This document shows positions 25,561 to 39,318 of a stretch of DNA of 64,000 bases, in pieces. The first letter of the stretch is position 1. Every line of letters starts with the position of its first letter. The notes under the pieces were generated by a model that saw nothing but the letters and a program-made list of their open reading frames with translations, was not told where the DNA came from and made no database searches. The DNA comes from Strigops habroptila (taxonomy: Eukaryota > Chordata > Aves > Psittaciformes > Psittacidae), in the NCBI RefSeq assembly GCF_004027225.2, contig NC_044282.2:59575225-59639224 (forward strand), in the 5' to 3' direction. The translations under genes were made by a program, and so were the position numbers.

Positions 25561-27172
25561 AAAACATCAAGCCAGGAAAGTGTCCCGCTTCCACCTCAGC
25601 TTGACCCTACCAGCCCTTCCTCTTGAGTGGATCTGCTCCCCCTCTGAACATCTCCAGAGGTGCATCTGGGGATGAGTCGCCTGGAAAGGTTTGGAATAGG
25701 ATTTTGGTTTTAAAAAGCATCACTGCAAGGGTCTTGCCGCTGTAAGGAGACACGCATGTGCCTGCTCCAGCATTAACACAGGCCCAAATTATCACTTACA
25801 AGGCTTCTTGGCTCAGCAACATGCAGCGGGTTTCTAAGTCAATGTGGATATGCAGGGTCCTAACATAAAGCCTTCTGTATCTCCCCTTCCTAACAAGCAT
25901 GCATCCATAAACCCCTTTTTGCTAAGCTCTGCCAATACAAGTAATTTGTATTTAAAATTAAAACTATGCATATCATAAAGAACAAGATTTACACATCCTT
26001 GAAAGTGCACTGTGTCCGTGTGTCTTTTCTCATTTATTTAATGCAAAAAGGAGCTATAAATAACCATAGTCTACAAGGTAAAGTTTTGTGACCCACAGGA
26101 AACAATACATCAGTTATCCCATGGCTGCTTAGCCCACAACACACACACACCACCTCACATTTTTGTGCAAGGTATTTTCTGAATCTTCCCATACACATCA
26201 CACTGCGGCAAATGAAGAAAACAGCAAAATAACTTAAAAATTGCTTTGCTGACTTCTTCTCTGAGCCAGGAAATGAATTTAGACATCTAACTTCAGACAT
26301 CAAACTCTACAAGTTGTTCCCTGTCTTCAACCCACCAAAAAATAAATTCAAAGTTATCAGTAAATAAATAACCAAATGTATATCAACATAAGTTGATGGA
26401 TGGGGAAGAGGGAGCATGGATGCAACCTGTTTGGAATAAGGACTGGCAGCAGTCTGTTCCAAGCAGCTTGGGTCTCTGCTACAGGACAGCAATGCTCCCT
26501 GGAGTACCACATCTTCCCAGTCCCTGCATTTTCCCCATGGGGATGCATTGGAGAACAACTTCATTTCTGCCAGGTCTCCATGGCCAATGTCCTTTGGAAG
26601 ACCCAGACACACAGGGGTGACAGCGTACAGGGGGACAGTCTGGCCAGGATCACATGCGTATGACAGACATAGCAAAGAACCACAGCTTTTCGGTCCCCAT
26701 CACATGTTGTGGGGCTTTTCGGAGAGGCAAGAAGTACACACATTGTATGGGTCTGCTGACACTACTGAATCTGAAAGATTTAGTAAATTCAGGTCAAAAG
26801 TTAAATTGTTCCAAGATACCCAGGTTTCCCTCTCATGCCAGATACACAATTCATGATGAACAAGGACTGTGTCATCACTGACAGCTCATCAATCTCAACC
26901 ACCACACAGACAGACACCACATTTCACTGTCCTAAATCCCTGGAGGTTTCTTAGCACTTCAGGCAAACTGCTCCTCGTTTGAAACAGTTCCTGGCGATGA
27001 GTCAAAAGGGGATTTTTCTAACATCTCATTTCTCACTTCACCTCTGCTCCACACAGCCTGGGTTTGCTCAACCTCAGCGCTGCCCTGAAGTAACACCACA
27101 TCTATGAAGCTACACCCGCAGGGTGCAGCACTGGGTTATGCAGTAGATACCCAAAGCCTCCTAAAGTGAATT

Positions 27173-27200
27173 ATAGAATCATAGAATCCCTGGCAAAGCA
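27173..27200 (-). mobile_element. Possible CR1 3' tail scrap, minus orientation
   Basis: Only 'attatagaatcatagaatcc' resembles the reversed CR1 octamer tail. The sequence that follows does not match the CR1 3' region, so this is either a very short insertion or chance. Confidence 0.4.
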
Positions 27201-28062
27201 GGGACATGGCAGGGGCATGACAGCTAATGTTCAGCCAGCACCCATTGCACCCTAAAACCTTCTTTCCATTGACAGACTCGTGCTACCTCAGGGCATGCTG
27301 TGACATGTCCCAGCACATCCCTGCAGTGCATCTGCCCGTGCTTGGCCTCCCTTACACCAACACGAGCTGAGTTGGGGTTAACCTTGGTGGCAGCACTTTT
27401 GGCCAGTCCTGGTGCTGCCCTTCCTTGCAGGCACATCCCGATCCTTGCTCAGAAGCGCTGAGAGGTCAGTGCTATGGTGAACCTGGTCCCTTTTGGTGTT
27501 GGGGAGAAATGGCTTGCCCTGAGCCCTGGGTTCTCACCCACTCACATCCCTGCAGGAGCTGCTCCTCCAGGGGATGAGCTCTCCACTGATCAGTGACTCT
27601 GTTACCTGTGGATGGTGGGGAAAGTATAACCTTGTGCCTTTGCAGCTACTTTCTGATAGTTCTTCTTATGGGACCTCTGTACTGGACTCTGTTCCCAAGC
27701 AAGTAGAGCATTTCCTTCCCCTACACCTTCACTTGGGTTTCTCAGGCATGTAAAAAACAGCAATAATTGATTTTTACATAGTATCCTCTGAACCCCTTTT
27801 CATGTTGGTTTTGCTGACATGAAGAAGCCAAAACCTTTGTCTACAGCAATAATGTATAGCAGAAAACAAGGCTGGAAAAGTCATCCCAGTAGGTCTTGCT
27901 TGTCCCTGGACTGAGTGTAACACATGCTTAAATCCAACCCCATTTGACAAAGGAATTTGTGCTGAAATCCCGTTTAAACAGATGCCTGAAATAAGATCAG
28001 TGCTTGAAGGCTTTCCAAGCAACCAAAAATTGAGAGAGTAACAACCGGGGACTCCTGTCATG

Positions 28063-28130
28063 CAAAAGAAAAGGTTTCAGGCGACCCTGAAACCCCAACC
28101 CTGAAACCCCCAAAAGAAAGGGTTTCAGGC
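28063..28130. repeat. Mixed direct and inverted repeat cluster
   Basis: A direct repeat of about 19 bases (CAAAAGAAAAGGTTTCAGG) at 28063-28081 recurs with one change at about 28111-28129. Between the copies lie two inverted copies of its core (CCCTGAAACC near 28085 and 28099). Either outer copy can therefore pair with either inner copy. Confidence 0.8.
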
Positions 28131-30077
28131 ATTTCACATCCCTCCTCTGAAACACACAGTAGCACTAAAGATCAGTATTGCCTGCCAATGCTGACCCGCC
28201 CCTCAAATACTGCACTTTTCTTTCTGCTTTTTCTTTTTTGGTGTGTGGGTGACTTTTTGTTTTCCAGCTTTCCCTTTCAGTGGCTCAAACCACTTTAGAA
28301 ACAGCCTTCAACAACTCTGCATTAAGCAGACTCCCTGTTTATAATAAATGACAGCATGGTGCAAATCCACCTTGAGAATATTCTGCAAAATATTTATGCA
28401 ATTATTTCGACATTAATTTTCACAAATGACAGTTTTCAGGAAGTCACTGTCCCAAAGGCCATTTTTCAGAAGAAATCAATATATATGTCTTGATATTCAC
28501 ACTGAAGATTCAAAACGGAAGAGTTTTGTAAGCTTCCTGTAATCCACTTCATTACCTCAGTTTTTCAAACCCACTTATCACCCAAAAGCTTTTGAGCATT
28601 ACTCTCATGGAGAACCACTGTTGGTGTTTTCTTTTCAAGAGGAAGAGCTTCATCATCCTCCCCTGTCTCCTCATAATTCTCTCATGAGGAGAAGGAACTC
28701 TTGCGTTTCCACCAGCCATGTCCAGGTTCTGCCAGGATGTGAGACCATTTAATCCAGTTTAAAATGTCCTTTTCTCTCCCCTGAGGGAACAAAGGTCTCC
28801 TGTGCACATACAGAAAGCCTCTACCAATCCCAACTTTGCTAAAAAAAAGGTGGGGGATGGGAGGGAAACCCACACAAAAAAACCACAAAAGAAAATAAGA
28901 CAGGCAAACAACCATCTGATTAACATTTTACTTTGCCTGATGCAACTTTATATGGTAAACCCTTGCTTGAATCCTTTACAAACTTCAGACTGGGATGATG
29001 AGACTTTTGGGTACTTTGCCTGATTATCTCCTTCCGCTTGTCTCATACAAGTCGCTTATCAGTCATCGGCTCTTGTGCACCACAGAACTCTTGTGATACC
29101 TGGCATCTCCTGCGCTGCTGCTCTAAGAGCTAAATTCTATCTCCTGAGCCAGCCCAGAGGAACCTCTTGAGCGCCAGGGGAGGCAGCAGAGTTGAAGGCA
29201 GTGGGGATGTGTCTCTGCAGGGTTGTGCCAAAGGCTTTTTCTTAAGCTTTGCAAGCTGGTAGTAAGCCTCAAGAGGATTCCCTTCCTTGGCTAGAAGTGT
29301 AGGCACATTTCATTTTAATATTTTGATCTTCACAAAACCAAAAGTAAAAGACAAGGGGGAGAAAAGGAGAGCAAATTCGGTTACAATTTTGGAACAACTT
29401 TTAGAAAATCCTTAACTGATTACTTCAAAGAAATCAGAGTTTTCTTACAGCTGTGCATGCAAATCCTGTATATTTACACAACCTTCCCATTGCACGGCAC
29501 AGTGTGGCTTATACAGTTAATGTGAAGAGCAATCGGAAGATCAACCTGTAATCATTCATATCTTTTATTTTCTCTCCTCCAAAAGCTCATTGCTTCTACC
29601 ACATTGAGCTTATTGCCTCTAATGTAATGGCTTCCTCTGAGTGTGTGTGTCTTATTTCAAGGTTTGGGGTAACTAGAAAGACATCGTTTCAAGTATTGGT
29701 ACATTTAAAAGGGTGCAGATCTTCTGAAGTGAAAGTTGGACACAAAGATGATAGTTTCCGTACCATTACCATGACAATAATGTGGTCATAATTAAGTGTA
29801 TAACCTCTTTTAGTCCACAGATGATAATTTTCTATTTTTTTCTACTTGTGAGGTAGTTATAAATGGATAAAACTGATATTTAATTCTGTGCCAAGGAACT
29901 GTGTCCAAATAAATATGCTACCAGCCTGCACAACCAAACCTGTTATTACAAATGAAAGGTAAAAATAATACACAGATTTATCTTATGGTGTTTATGAAAG
30001 TGAAAAGTGTGTTTAGATTCTAGTTCAGTATTAGTCATTCAAACTTTTTTATATATCAGCTTCTTTAGTTCAATTTA

Positions 30078-30117
30078 TGGTCCTTATCAGTTATTTCTGG
30101 TCCTTATTAGTTATTTC
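30078..30117. repeat. 20-base tandem duplication
   Basis: Two adjacent copies of TGGTCCTTATCAGTTATTTC differing at one base (CAG against TAG). A recent slippage or duplication event in otherwise unique sequence. Confidence 0.9.
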
Positions 30118-33100
30118 TCTCCATAGATGAAGCCCAAAATTCTCACTTGGTTGACGGCAGGTGTATTTCATTAAATAATGAGTCTGATTTCTCTTAAGCT
30201 CCTCAGTACTTTTAACAAGGAGAATTTGATCTTAAAAAGGACTGAAATTATGCAAGTAATTCTCTTGAAAATTGGTTTAAAACCAGAATGCTTCTATTGC
30301 TTTTGAGATGGAGAACAGACTCCTGCATGAATGTCTAGGATTTGGGCAGGTGAGGGAAAATGTGGTTGGAAACACTGGAATGAAAATGCAAAGAAACACC
30401 TTTATGTTTTGGTTACTCCTATCCCTAGTCTGGAATCACAAAGGAGCAGCTACTCCACTGCAAGTTCATGGTGTCCCATGAGAGGTCCTCATGTGCCACC
30501 ATACCCAAACATTTCTGTCATTCCCTATAATCCATCACCACTTCCCAAAGTTTCTGTGGTGGAGAAAACAGACATTGCTTAACTCCCAGAGGAGCAACAA
30601 GGAAGCAGAGGCCAAAACATGGTTATTGCAATCCCTCTGTGATCCATGTGAGACCTGTCTGTGTGCTGCTTCATAACATCTTCTACCAAAATAGACTGGT
30701 CCATTAGCAATGAGGAGGGTTTATAAACAGCACTCATGAGAACTGTGGCCACACATCTCCTTGGCTGGGAGGCTTAGGATCTGCATCTACAAATAGAGCT
30801 CTGCTCTGGGAGAGCTACTTGAATTATCTTTTGCAAAGAAATTATCTCATGAAACAAGTAAGTAATATCTGATCAAGTCTTTTGAAAGCAAATAATTCAC
30901 ATCCTAATTTTCTCTTTGTGACTATTTGCCATGGGTATAGCTTAGATGAACCATTGTTAGGGTTTTGGACATATTTTCTCATGTTAACATGGTAAAGACA
31001 CTGTTTGCTTAAAGCAGTGCTCCTTTACTGGATGTGCAAGAGTTTGGCCACAGAAATATTAAAAGAATCACAAGTGCTAAAGACCTGACTCTTTCATGTG
31101 ATGGTTCTATTGTTACAATGGATAGTGTGATGTGTACCTGTCCTGCAGTGGGTGGGAGCATGAGACACAGATGCTCAGTGTATGTGGGGCTGTGGGTGCT
31201 GTCCTTTAAGGGATTGGACTGTAGAAACAAGGTTGATCATATGATTTCATGCTCTCCAAGTCAGATGGGTAAACTGCAGTACTCTTATCTTCACAGAAAC
31301 GTCCTCACTCTCACCCAGGATGGGATGACCTGGCCATTGGTTACATTCTTAGAAGCACAGACTTCGTTCCTGCAGACCTCTGCTTCTTTCTCCCCGTCTG
31401 GAACGATGAATGTTCTTGTGGTCCCATCTACTTTGGGCTAAAGGGGAACTGAAGAAAGAAAAGCCCTCAACTCTTCTAGTTTGCTAAGCTTTGATACCAG
31501 CCCTTCTCATCTCTGCATCCAACTTGATGGCTGTCCTTCCTTGCCTGATCTTTGCAGTGGAAAAATAAGAGAGTAAGACCTGCAAACCAGCACTGGGGAA
31601 TGGGTGATGGCCTCCAGCATTGATGGAGAAGCTGTTGTAGAAGGAATAAGTTACACATTGATTGAAATATGGGCAGGACCACAATTCTTTTTTCTAGCTC
31701 TGGTTGAGTGCAGCACAGCCAGTTCACCCAGAATAGAGACCTGTTAAAAGCAGCAGTGATGGTCTGTTTCAACAGAGAAATTACTCAAAAGCTCTGCCTG
31801 CTGTCCATCTACTTGCTTTGCTCTTGTAGCCATGGCATCAGCACCGAAAGGACCAGGTCTGGCTAAAAGGCATCATTCAGGTTAAAATAGGACAGCAGTC
31901 TCCTGTTGCCCACCCACTGCCCCCACCCCACTGCTGCGAGGCCACTCGTATCTGAGAGGGAGACCTTCTGCAGCGGTTATTCTCTGAAATCTCTGCCTGG
32001 GATACTACTAGAAACAACACTTCACAGTGGTCAGAATTTGCATATGTTTGGAAAAATGATTGATTTCCTTTTCTTACTTAAAAAAAAGAGTCACCTCAAA
32101 CCCCAGTGAGGTGAAAGGGCTCAAAAATTAGGATCCCCATTGCGTATTTGCAACTCTCATCAAAACCACTGTGAGTCACTTATTCTCTAATACTTTTCAA
32201 TTATGACACTTTCTTACACACAAAATTTTGTGGTCAGGAGTCATTTCTCTGTGAGAAAAAGAAAAGGAGCGTGACAGGATGAGGAATGACCAAGCTTTTT
32301 TCAGATTCTACCCAGCAGCGGGCAAATGGCCACAGTGGAAATTACTTTATTTCTGCAGCCTGAATATTCGAGCATTCCTGGCACCCCTAAGTATAAGCCC
32401 TGGGATACAGGTACAGCGAGGGTGATAAAACTAGCTTTCTGAACCCAGTTCGGTTTGAAAGCAGTGGGTGGTGGAGCACAAGCTGGTGGCCGAGCAGCCG
32501 CCGGCTAAGTGCTGGTGTTTCGGCACGTAGCACCCGACTATCATTGCACCATGAGAGCCCCTTTCCTACAACGTCACCTTGCGCCACCACTGAAATCACG
32601 AGACAGTTTCACAGGCGCTGTGTGGTGCCCTGCAGGACGAAGACTGCTTCCCCTCGATCCTCACCAGCAACACTGCAGCCCAGGGCTGCAGGGAGTGCCT
32701 CTTGAAGATGAGGACCAAGATTGCAGGGGGACGCTGCTCCTATCTAATGGTGCTGCCCCATCTCCCCTCTGCTTTGGTCCCTGTCCAGATACAGTTGAAG
32801 ATTTCAGGGTCAGATTCTCATTTGTATTGTGCTTTTTGTAAGCTTTCTCAAAGAAGTAAGCTTCATCACACTGGGGACCAAGCTACAGGGCTAAATCTCA
32901 CCATCATGAGGTGTTTGAGAGCATGAAGTGAGGAATTTCAGCATCTCATAGTCTGGTATCTCTCCTCTCTTGCATCAGCCAGAAGAGGACACACAGCTGT
33001 ACAGATAACCTCGTGCACTGTTGCATTCCTCATTTTGTTGTCCTGTATAAGCCAGGAGGGATACACAGATGTAAAATCACAAGTTGTGCCCATGTATGAG

Positions 33101-33481
33101 AAACTTGTGTTCGCAAATTTTAACAGCTGGAAATGAAAAAACTGGAACTGAAAATATACCAGGATAATTTATATATATATTTTATATTTTTTTCCAATTG
33201 GTGGTGCAAAGAACTGAATCTGAAATGTTCTCCAGACAAGCCTGTAATCTATTTTGTTCCCTGTTTGTCACAGATTTTCAGTTTTGGAAACTCTAAGAAC
33301 TCCAGTGCAGCTAATCCTAATTTACTGCAGAAAAACCACTGATAACCACTGTGTAGCTAAAGGTGAAAGAGACTGACAAATCTGCAGCTGGCAACTGGTT
33401 TTGAGGTAAGGATAAAGACACCAGGGACTTCCTGGCACCCTTCAGAACCTCCGGAATTTACTTTGTTTCAGATAAATTTTA

Positions 33482-33612
33482 TCATAGAATCACAGAATGG
33501 TTTGGGAAGATCATCTAGTTCCTTCCCCCCTGCCACAGACAGGGACACCTTCCACTAGACCATGTTGCTCCAAACCCCGTCCAACTTGGCCTTGAGCACT
33601 TCCAGGGAGTGG
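33482..33612 (-). mobile_element. CR1 3' fragment, minus orientation
   Basis: Starts with the reversed tail 'tcatagaatcacagaatgg', then 'gatcatctagttccttcc', 'agggacaccttccactaga', 'ccaaaccccgtccaact' and 'ttgagcacttccaggga'. It is a 5'-truncated copy of about 130 bases. Confidence 0.95.
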
Positions 33613-34308
33613 AATTTTAATTACAATGGTCCCAAAAAAGAACAATAAATATTTTCCAAAGGATAAGACACAGTCTGCCTGGAAATCTGACATAAATTTT
33701 GTGGAAACAGAAGGGTTTCTCAGTCCTGTGATTGATTGTGAAGAGGTGCGATGTGGTCCCTGTGGACCCTGCCTCTCAGAGGGTCTGTGAGCATCAGGAT
33801 GGTGAAGCACTACCTGTGCTTCAGATGAATATGTCTTGAGCTTGGAGCAACACTCTGCAAGGGATGAATGGGTCAAAAATGAAGTGGAGATCCTCCCAAG
33901 CAGAACAAGGAATAAAATAATGTGCACAGGTCTTGAAAGCATAACCCAAGAGGGAAGTGGGACAGGAAGAACTTGTCCCTGTACCCACTAGGGATGAGAA
34001 ATAAATGTCTCAACCTGTAGCAAATGAAATCTCAGGTTAACATTTGGAAAATGCTGTGGGCAGGAGCTCCTGGGTGTGAGGCAGCAGCAGGGACCCCAGG
34101 TGTTTCTCCCCCTGCTTCCTGTAATTCACTGGGGCCAAGATGCGGGCAAGACACAGGATGCAAACAGATAGCACAGCAAACAGAGAATTTCAAAATGAGT
34201 TAGTTGTTTGTATAAACCATTCTACCAGATTGAATATGAGCCGATTTTATACATAAAGGATTTCTTCTTGCACAGTTTATAAATGGCTGTGAAAGGTATT
34301 GCCACAGG
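33613..34308. other. Intergenic between two CR1 copies
   Basis: No recognised feature. A minus-strand frame of 143 codons crosses this block into the adjacent CR1 copy and is regarded as chance. Confidence 0.45.
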
Positions 34309-34910
34309 ACCACAGAATCACAGAATCATAAAATGGTTGAGGCACTAACCAGCAGGTCAGGCCCCAGCCTGTACTGGTGCATGGGGTTATTCCTCCCCAC
34401 GGGCAGGACCCTGCACTTGCCTTTGTTGCATTTCAAAAGGTTCCCCTCTGCTCATTTCTCCAGCCTGTCTAGATCCTTCTGAATTACAGCACAGTATTCT
34501 GGGGTATCAGCCACTCCTCCCAGTTTTATATCATCAGAACACTTGTTGAGGAGGCACTCGATCCCTTCATCCAAGTTAGTGCTGAATAAGTTAAACAATA
34601 CTGGACCCACTACTGACCATTGGGGGACACTGCTAGTTACAGGTCTACAACTATACTCCATGCCACTGACCACAACCCTCTGAGAACTGCCATTCATCCA
34701 GTTCTCAATCCACCTCACCATCCACTCATCCATTCTGCAATTCCTGAGGTTGCCTATGAGGATGTCATGGGAGACAGTGTCTAAAGCTTCATTGAAGTCC
34801 AGGTAGACAATATCCACTGGATGTCTTTGAAGCCATGAAAATAAAGCATTATCAAAGAGATCTTTAATTGATAACAAAACTGTTTGGTCATTAACATCAC
34901 TGATAACCAC
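34309..34910 (-). mobile_element. CR1 copy with degraded reverse transcriptase part
   Basis: Minus-orientation CR1 of about 600 bases, the longest in the window. It begins with the reversed tail 'cacagaatcacagaatcat'. On the minus strand, 34910 to 34452 is open for 152 codons and reads as the palm part of the CR1 ORF2 reverse transcriptase: 'VYLDFNEALDTVSHDIL' around the first catalytic Asp, 'RPVTSSVPQWSVVGPVLF', then 'LGGVADTPEYC'. The usual F/Y-A-D-D box reads C-S-D-D, and the frame stops at TGA after 'DRLEK', where CR1 proteins normally have Trp. The 5' part and the rest of ORF2 are missing. The bases between the tail and 34340 suggest an internal deletion. Confidence 0.93.
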
Positions 34911-37900
34911 AAAAACAAATAAATGAAGAGACGCATTAAGTCATCTGTGTTCAAGGAAGATCTTTACCCCCTCTGATAATCTGGTTTCAGCCTACAGCCC
35001 CTCTCCTCAGACAGTAATTGCACTTCTCAAGTTTTCCTCTACATGCAGACAAGTATCTTATGTTAGGCAGGAGATATTTTCCCTTCCATTAGGTGTTAGG
35101 TGCTACTTTGGCCCAACTGTACAATGAACCCTTGGGCACTACAATAACCCAAGTAGTGATGCTGCAGCCAACAGGGAACTGGCTGTAATCTGAGCAATTG
35201 TATCCTGAACCCACCTCCTGGTCACGTAAAGACCCTCTCCACTTACCCAGACTACATTACAATTACATATTAATCATCTATTAATTACCACAGAGCAGGC
35301 ATCAAATTTCTGCTTCTCATTAAGTCCAACTCACATATCTGGAAGCCCTCTTTTTCACCCGTACCTCCAAATACCTTTCAACAAGATGAATTGAGTGGTC
35401 TACTTCCTTTATGCTGACTTCCCAGTTACTGGGTATCTACTAGATATTAGTCATTCAACAGACGTGCCAACCACTGACAGCAACCACAGCTGATGAATTA
35501 CTGTGTTATAGATTTGGTTGTATTTGAAAAATTTACACATGCAGTAGGACATGACAATTTCTACTTCAGCTGCTGGGAAGGAAAAGTAGAGGTGTTTAAT
35601 AGAGGAAAAAGCTTATTTTACCTGTTTTGTCATGTCTCCTGCACAGAGATCAAGGGATGGGAGATGGATGCAGTGATTTAATCAGTTTTAAGGGGACCTC
35701 TGGGTGTCTCTGATCCAACCATCCAGTCAGAGCAGGGCTAAACTAAACTAAACTAAACTAAACTAAACTTGCCTTAAAGTTCAGTGGTTAATCAGGATGC
35801 TCAGAGCCTTGCCACATCAAGTTCTGAGTTTCTTTCAGATAACCACTGGCCTTAGACTCAGTCTAATCATTGAGCTCCTAGAAATTGCCTGCTACAATGC
35901 ACAGTCGGTGGTGTAATGCTTGTATGTAGGAGGAAGAGTGTTGCCTTATTTATAGGGATTTATAAGGATATGTACTCCAACAAGAAAACATAAGTAAGTA
36001 TCTTCCTACCTGTAATAGAAAAGCTCCTTGTTTTCCAAAAGTAGCATAAACTTTACTGATAATGACTGAAGCAAACAAAAAAAAAAAATAAAGTATTTGA
36101 AGATATCTGCCATTTCGCTTCTAATTTACAGCAAGCTCAGTAAGGCCACCAGAGCTCTGACACTGACCTATACTCTGACTTTGAGGGGAGAAAGTGTCAT
36201 CATGGCAAACACGCTCAGATTAGAGTGCCTGAAGGATCTCAGCTGGTAAAGGTTTTAAGCAGCAACTTAATCTCAAGAAAGCTTTCATCAGAGCCAAGAT
36301 AAGGGCTTGGTTTTATTTCAAAAGGCTTTAGATAATATTTAATATATTTTTTGTTTCCAGAAGCATTTGTTAGTGTCCCAGCTTTCAGATCTCTATCTAA
36401 GAGAGAGCTACATATCAGAATAAAACAAATCTCATGGGGTAAATTCTAATCTCATTAGAAAATCATGTTCAATGTTTGTTTCACTTCAGACCAGGAAGAA
36501 TTGGAAAATAATTATTTGGAACTTGGAAAAATCTTGGAACCAAAAATACAAGAGTTCCATTTGTATAATTCAGACCTGGTGAAAGCATTTCAAGGGGTTT
36601 ATTTCCTCCTGAGACCCTCTCATCTTGCCTATGATAATTGCAAATGAATGCGTTCCATAAACGGTGGAAAGTATTTTTATCACCATTGCAATGTCCTGCA
36701 GTAGCTATGTTTGAATGCTTAACTATTCACCTTTACACTACTGAGGTAATCCAAACCACTGGCACAGTCAGAGTAGATGAGCCTCGATTTAGGGTCAGAC
36801 TGGTTGAACCTGACCTTCTGTTACCTTGTGGGCTTTTGAAATCTTTTTTCTTCTAAACTTGGAAATTTAACTGACCTACTTTGAATGGATATTTCAGTAA
36901 ACTGCATTAGAGAAAACCCCTTCTGAGGGAACCATTTCCTTTAACCTGTACATCTCTAAGAGGGAAACTGAATTATACATTTAGCTTTTCAAGCATCAGC
37001 ATCTCTTAAACAAGCTGATATAGGTTGTGGCTATCCCAGAAACTGCAAACTAAATTCTATCCTGATTTACACTCTCCTTTGGATGACACAAGGTGAGTAA
37101 AATTTGGACTTACACATAAACACTAAGTAAATGTAAAAAACACATATGCATCATTTTAATCTGTAAACATCACCAAAATTAGACCTGAGAAAAGGAAAGC
37201 ATCATCAGATCAAGGATATTACACTGAGTGTTACTTTCTGGTGTACATCCTAGCTACTTGTAACCCACTGTCAAAGCAAAGTGACAGGAGTAATTTCCTA
37301 AGACAGAAATGTTAGAGAAGGATACACTCAATGTTCACCCCCTCGTTTCTAAAGTGGAAGCCCCTTTGTCACGAATCTCCCTGAAATTCAGCTGACAAGC
37401 AGCATCAACACCCTTGTGTCTGCCCATCACCCACCTACTCCTCAGAGAAGTACTCATCATGAGCCTCATCAGAGAAGAAGGCAGTAGCTGGTTTATTTTA
37501 TCTCATAGCTCATTACGATCAGCATCATTACCTGGGAAGCTGCAGCCTGAGAGATTTGATCCTACCCCTCTGTGTGCCGGTTTTTGTAGCACTCTGGGTG
37601 GAGGGTCTTCCCTTGGGAGATGCAGAGTTGGGATTTTTGCCTGGGATTTTTGCCAGTTTCTAGTTCCTGGTCCAGTTTCTTCTTTATCCAAGATTTTTCC
37701 ATCTCTACTTTGCTGCTGACTGGTGTGACTGTGGATCTCTGAGCTCTCAACAAAGGATATTGAATGATGCCACAGAAGCACCCTGTCCCTATAAAATCCC
37801 AGTGACCAAAATACTTACTATTGATTTAAATCCCTGAAAGCAGATGACGGAGTGAATGCAAACATCCCTCCTTGCAGGCAAAGTATCATTCAGGCTCAAG

Positions 37901-39311
37901 CCTTCAGCTTTTAATATGACACCCAGGGCTCATCAAGACATCTGCCATGAAAAATCAAAAACCAAGGCAATTGCTATCAGGCAAAGCAATAACAATGACC
38001 CAAAATTAAAAGGGGGCACACCCTTGAAGCAGCCCGACTTCTCCAGGTCTGCAACCCCCTTCCAGGATCTTAGTGAAAATCTAGAAAAGTATCCCTGCAT
38101 GCAAGAAAGAGATCCTGAGTGCCACCATGTCAAATGGGGTCAGTCCACTCAAACACTTGGATGTAAATATTGCCTCTTTAAATGCTGACATGGCAGGGTA
38201 CACCACAGCTGCATTACATTGGTCTCACAAGAATGGAGAGACAGCACGGTAGGATCAGGAGCTACATGGGATCACTGATCACCATCACCCAGGACACAGG
38301 TCTGGGGCAGCAGGAGTTGTAGTGCTTTGGGGCTGTATAATGCAAGGTATTGTAGCTCCTAATACTTGCAAGTGCAGCATACTATTACCTATATACCCTG
38401 CAGGAAGTGCCTATAGTTCCTACCAGCCTTTCTGCCTACAAGAGGAGTCATTTTGCATCTCAAAACCTTCACAAAGTTTCTCTTGAACCTCTCTGTCCTC
38501 TCCCTAACTTAGGCACTGAAGGTTTAACTACATCCATCACACTTCCCAGAGCCCTTTCCATAGGATCAAAGTCTTGTGTCACAGAACAAGAGCCTGAAAT
38601 GAAATTAAAAGGTGGGAAGCTCAAAGCCAATGTTCACGGGTTTTTTTTCCTAGGCAGAGGACGACTGAATTTGGGAACTCAGTATCACAAAGCATTCTGA
38701 TCAAAAGTGACACATCACACCTGAGGTGTAGACATGAATAAAAATAGCTTGATCCAGATAGGAAATTTGAGGAAAAAAGGATTTTGAGAAGGAACCTAGT
38801 CCCTCAGAAATCATGACAAGTGACAGCACATGGCAAGTGTCAGAGAGCAAAGGGATGTGGGCCAGATGTGCAACATCTGCCCAACATAGGGTGAAAAGAC
38901 ATCAGACTGACCTAGGAGCAAACAGATCCAATCTGGCAGTGTCAGTGCCACAAGTGTTTTTGATACCTACAGCATCCCAAGTCAAGACCGTGGACCACAC
39001 TGACTTATGTTTGATGAGAGGACAACTCTGGTCCCAGTTTACAAGTGCATACTTCGCACTCACTGCAGTGCATGCAAAATTTTTGGTGGTTTTCTAATAT
39101 CATCACTGAGTTTTGTTACTACTTGAGTGACATGGCTAAAGTAATGACATCACCTACAGATCAGAGAAAGGGTGAGCCCATATCCTGTCTTCCACCAGCG
39201 TTAATGGAATATATATACATACACTTTGTAAGTTAAGTTATGGTCAGAAACCACAGTTAAGGTTGGGAAAAAACACCTACTCCAAATTAACTAGGACAGC
39301 ACAGAAGCCCC
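34911..39311. other. Intergenic 5' of IL17A
   Basis: No supported exon. It includes the TAAAC repeat at 35739-35769 and a plus-strand frame of 110 codons at 37856-38188 without family resemblance. Just before the IL17A TATA box (39312), the segment 39248-39270 contains AACCACAG, a RUNX-type core, and GGGAAAA, an NFAT/NF-kB-like core. These are suggestive for a T-cell cytokine but individually weak. Confidence 0.4.
35739..35769. repeat. (TAAAC)n microsatellite
   Basis: Six near-perfect copies of the pentamer TAAAC in tandem. Confidence 0.95.
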
Positions 39312-39318
39312 TATAAAA
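39312..39318 (+). promoter_or_regulatory. TATA box of IL17A
   Basis: TATAAAA, 80 bases upstream of the IL17A start codon at 39398. Transcription would begin about 25-30 bases downstream, near 39340-39345, giving a 5' UTR of roughly 55 bases. The paralogue on the other strand has a TATA box in a matching position. Confidence 0.8.

Larger units (their letters stand above)
25561..33481. other. Intergenic, no gene seen
   Basis: About 8 kb with no recognised exon. It contains a possible CR1 tail scrap at 27173-27200, a repeat cluster at 28063-28130 and a 20-base tandem duplication at 30078-30117. The AT-rich, microsatellite-poor stretch about 28.3-30.3 kb could hold conserved non-coding elements, but conservation cannot be judged from one sequence. 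Confidence 0.4.

Noticed and set aside
34452-34910. Minus-strand frame of 152 codons as a host gene
   Set aside because: It is CR1 reverse transcriptase with a changed catalytic box and a premature stop, part of a degraded element.
37856-38188. Plus-strand frame of 110 codons upstream of IL17A
   Set aside because: Plausible start but no recognised domain, no splice partner and no neighbour suggesting function.
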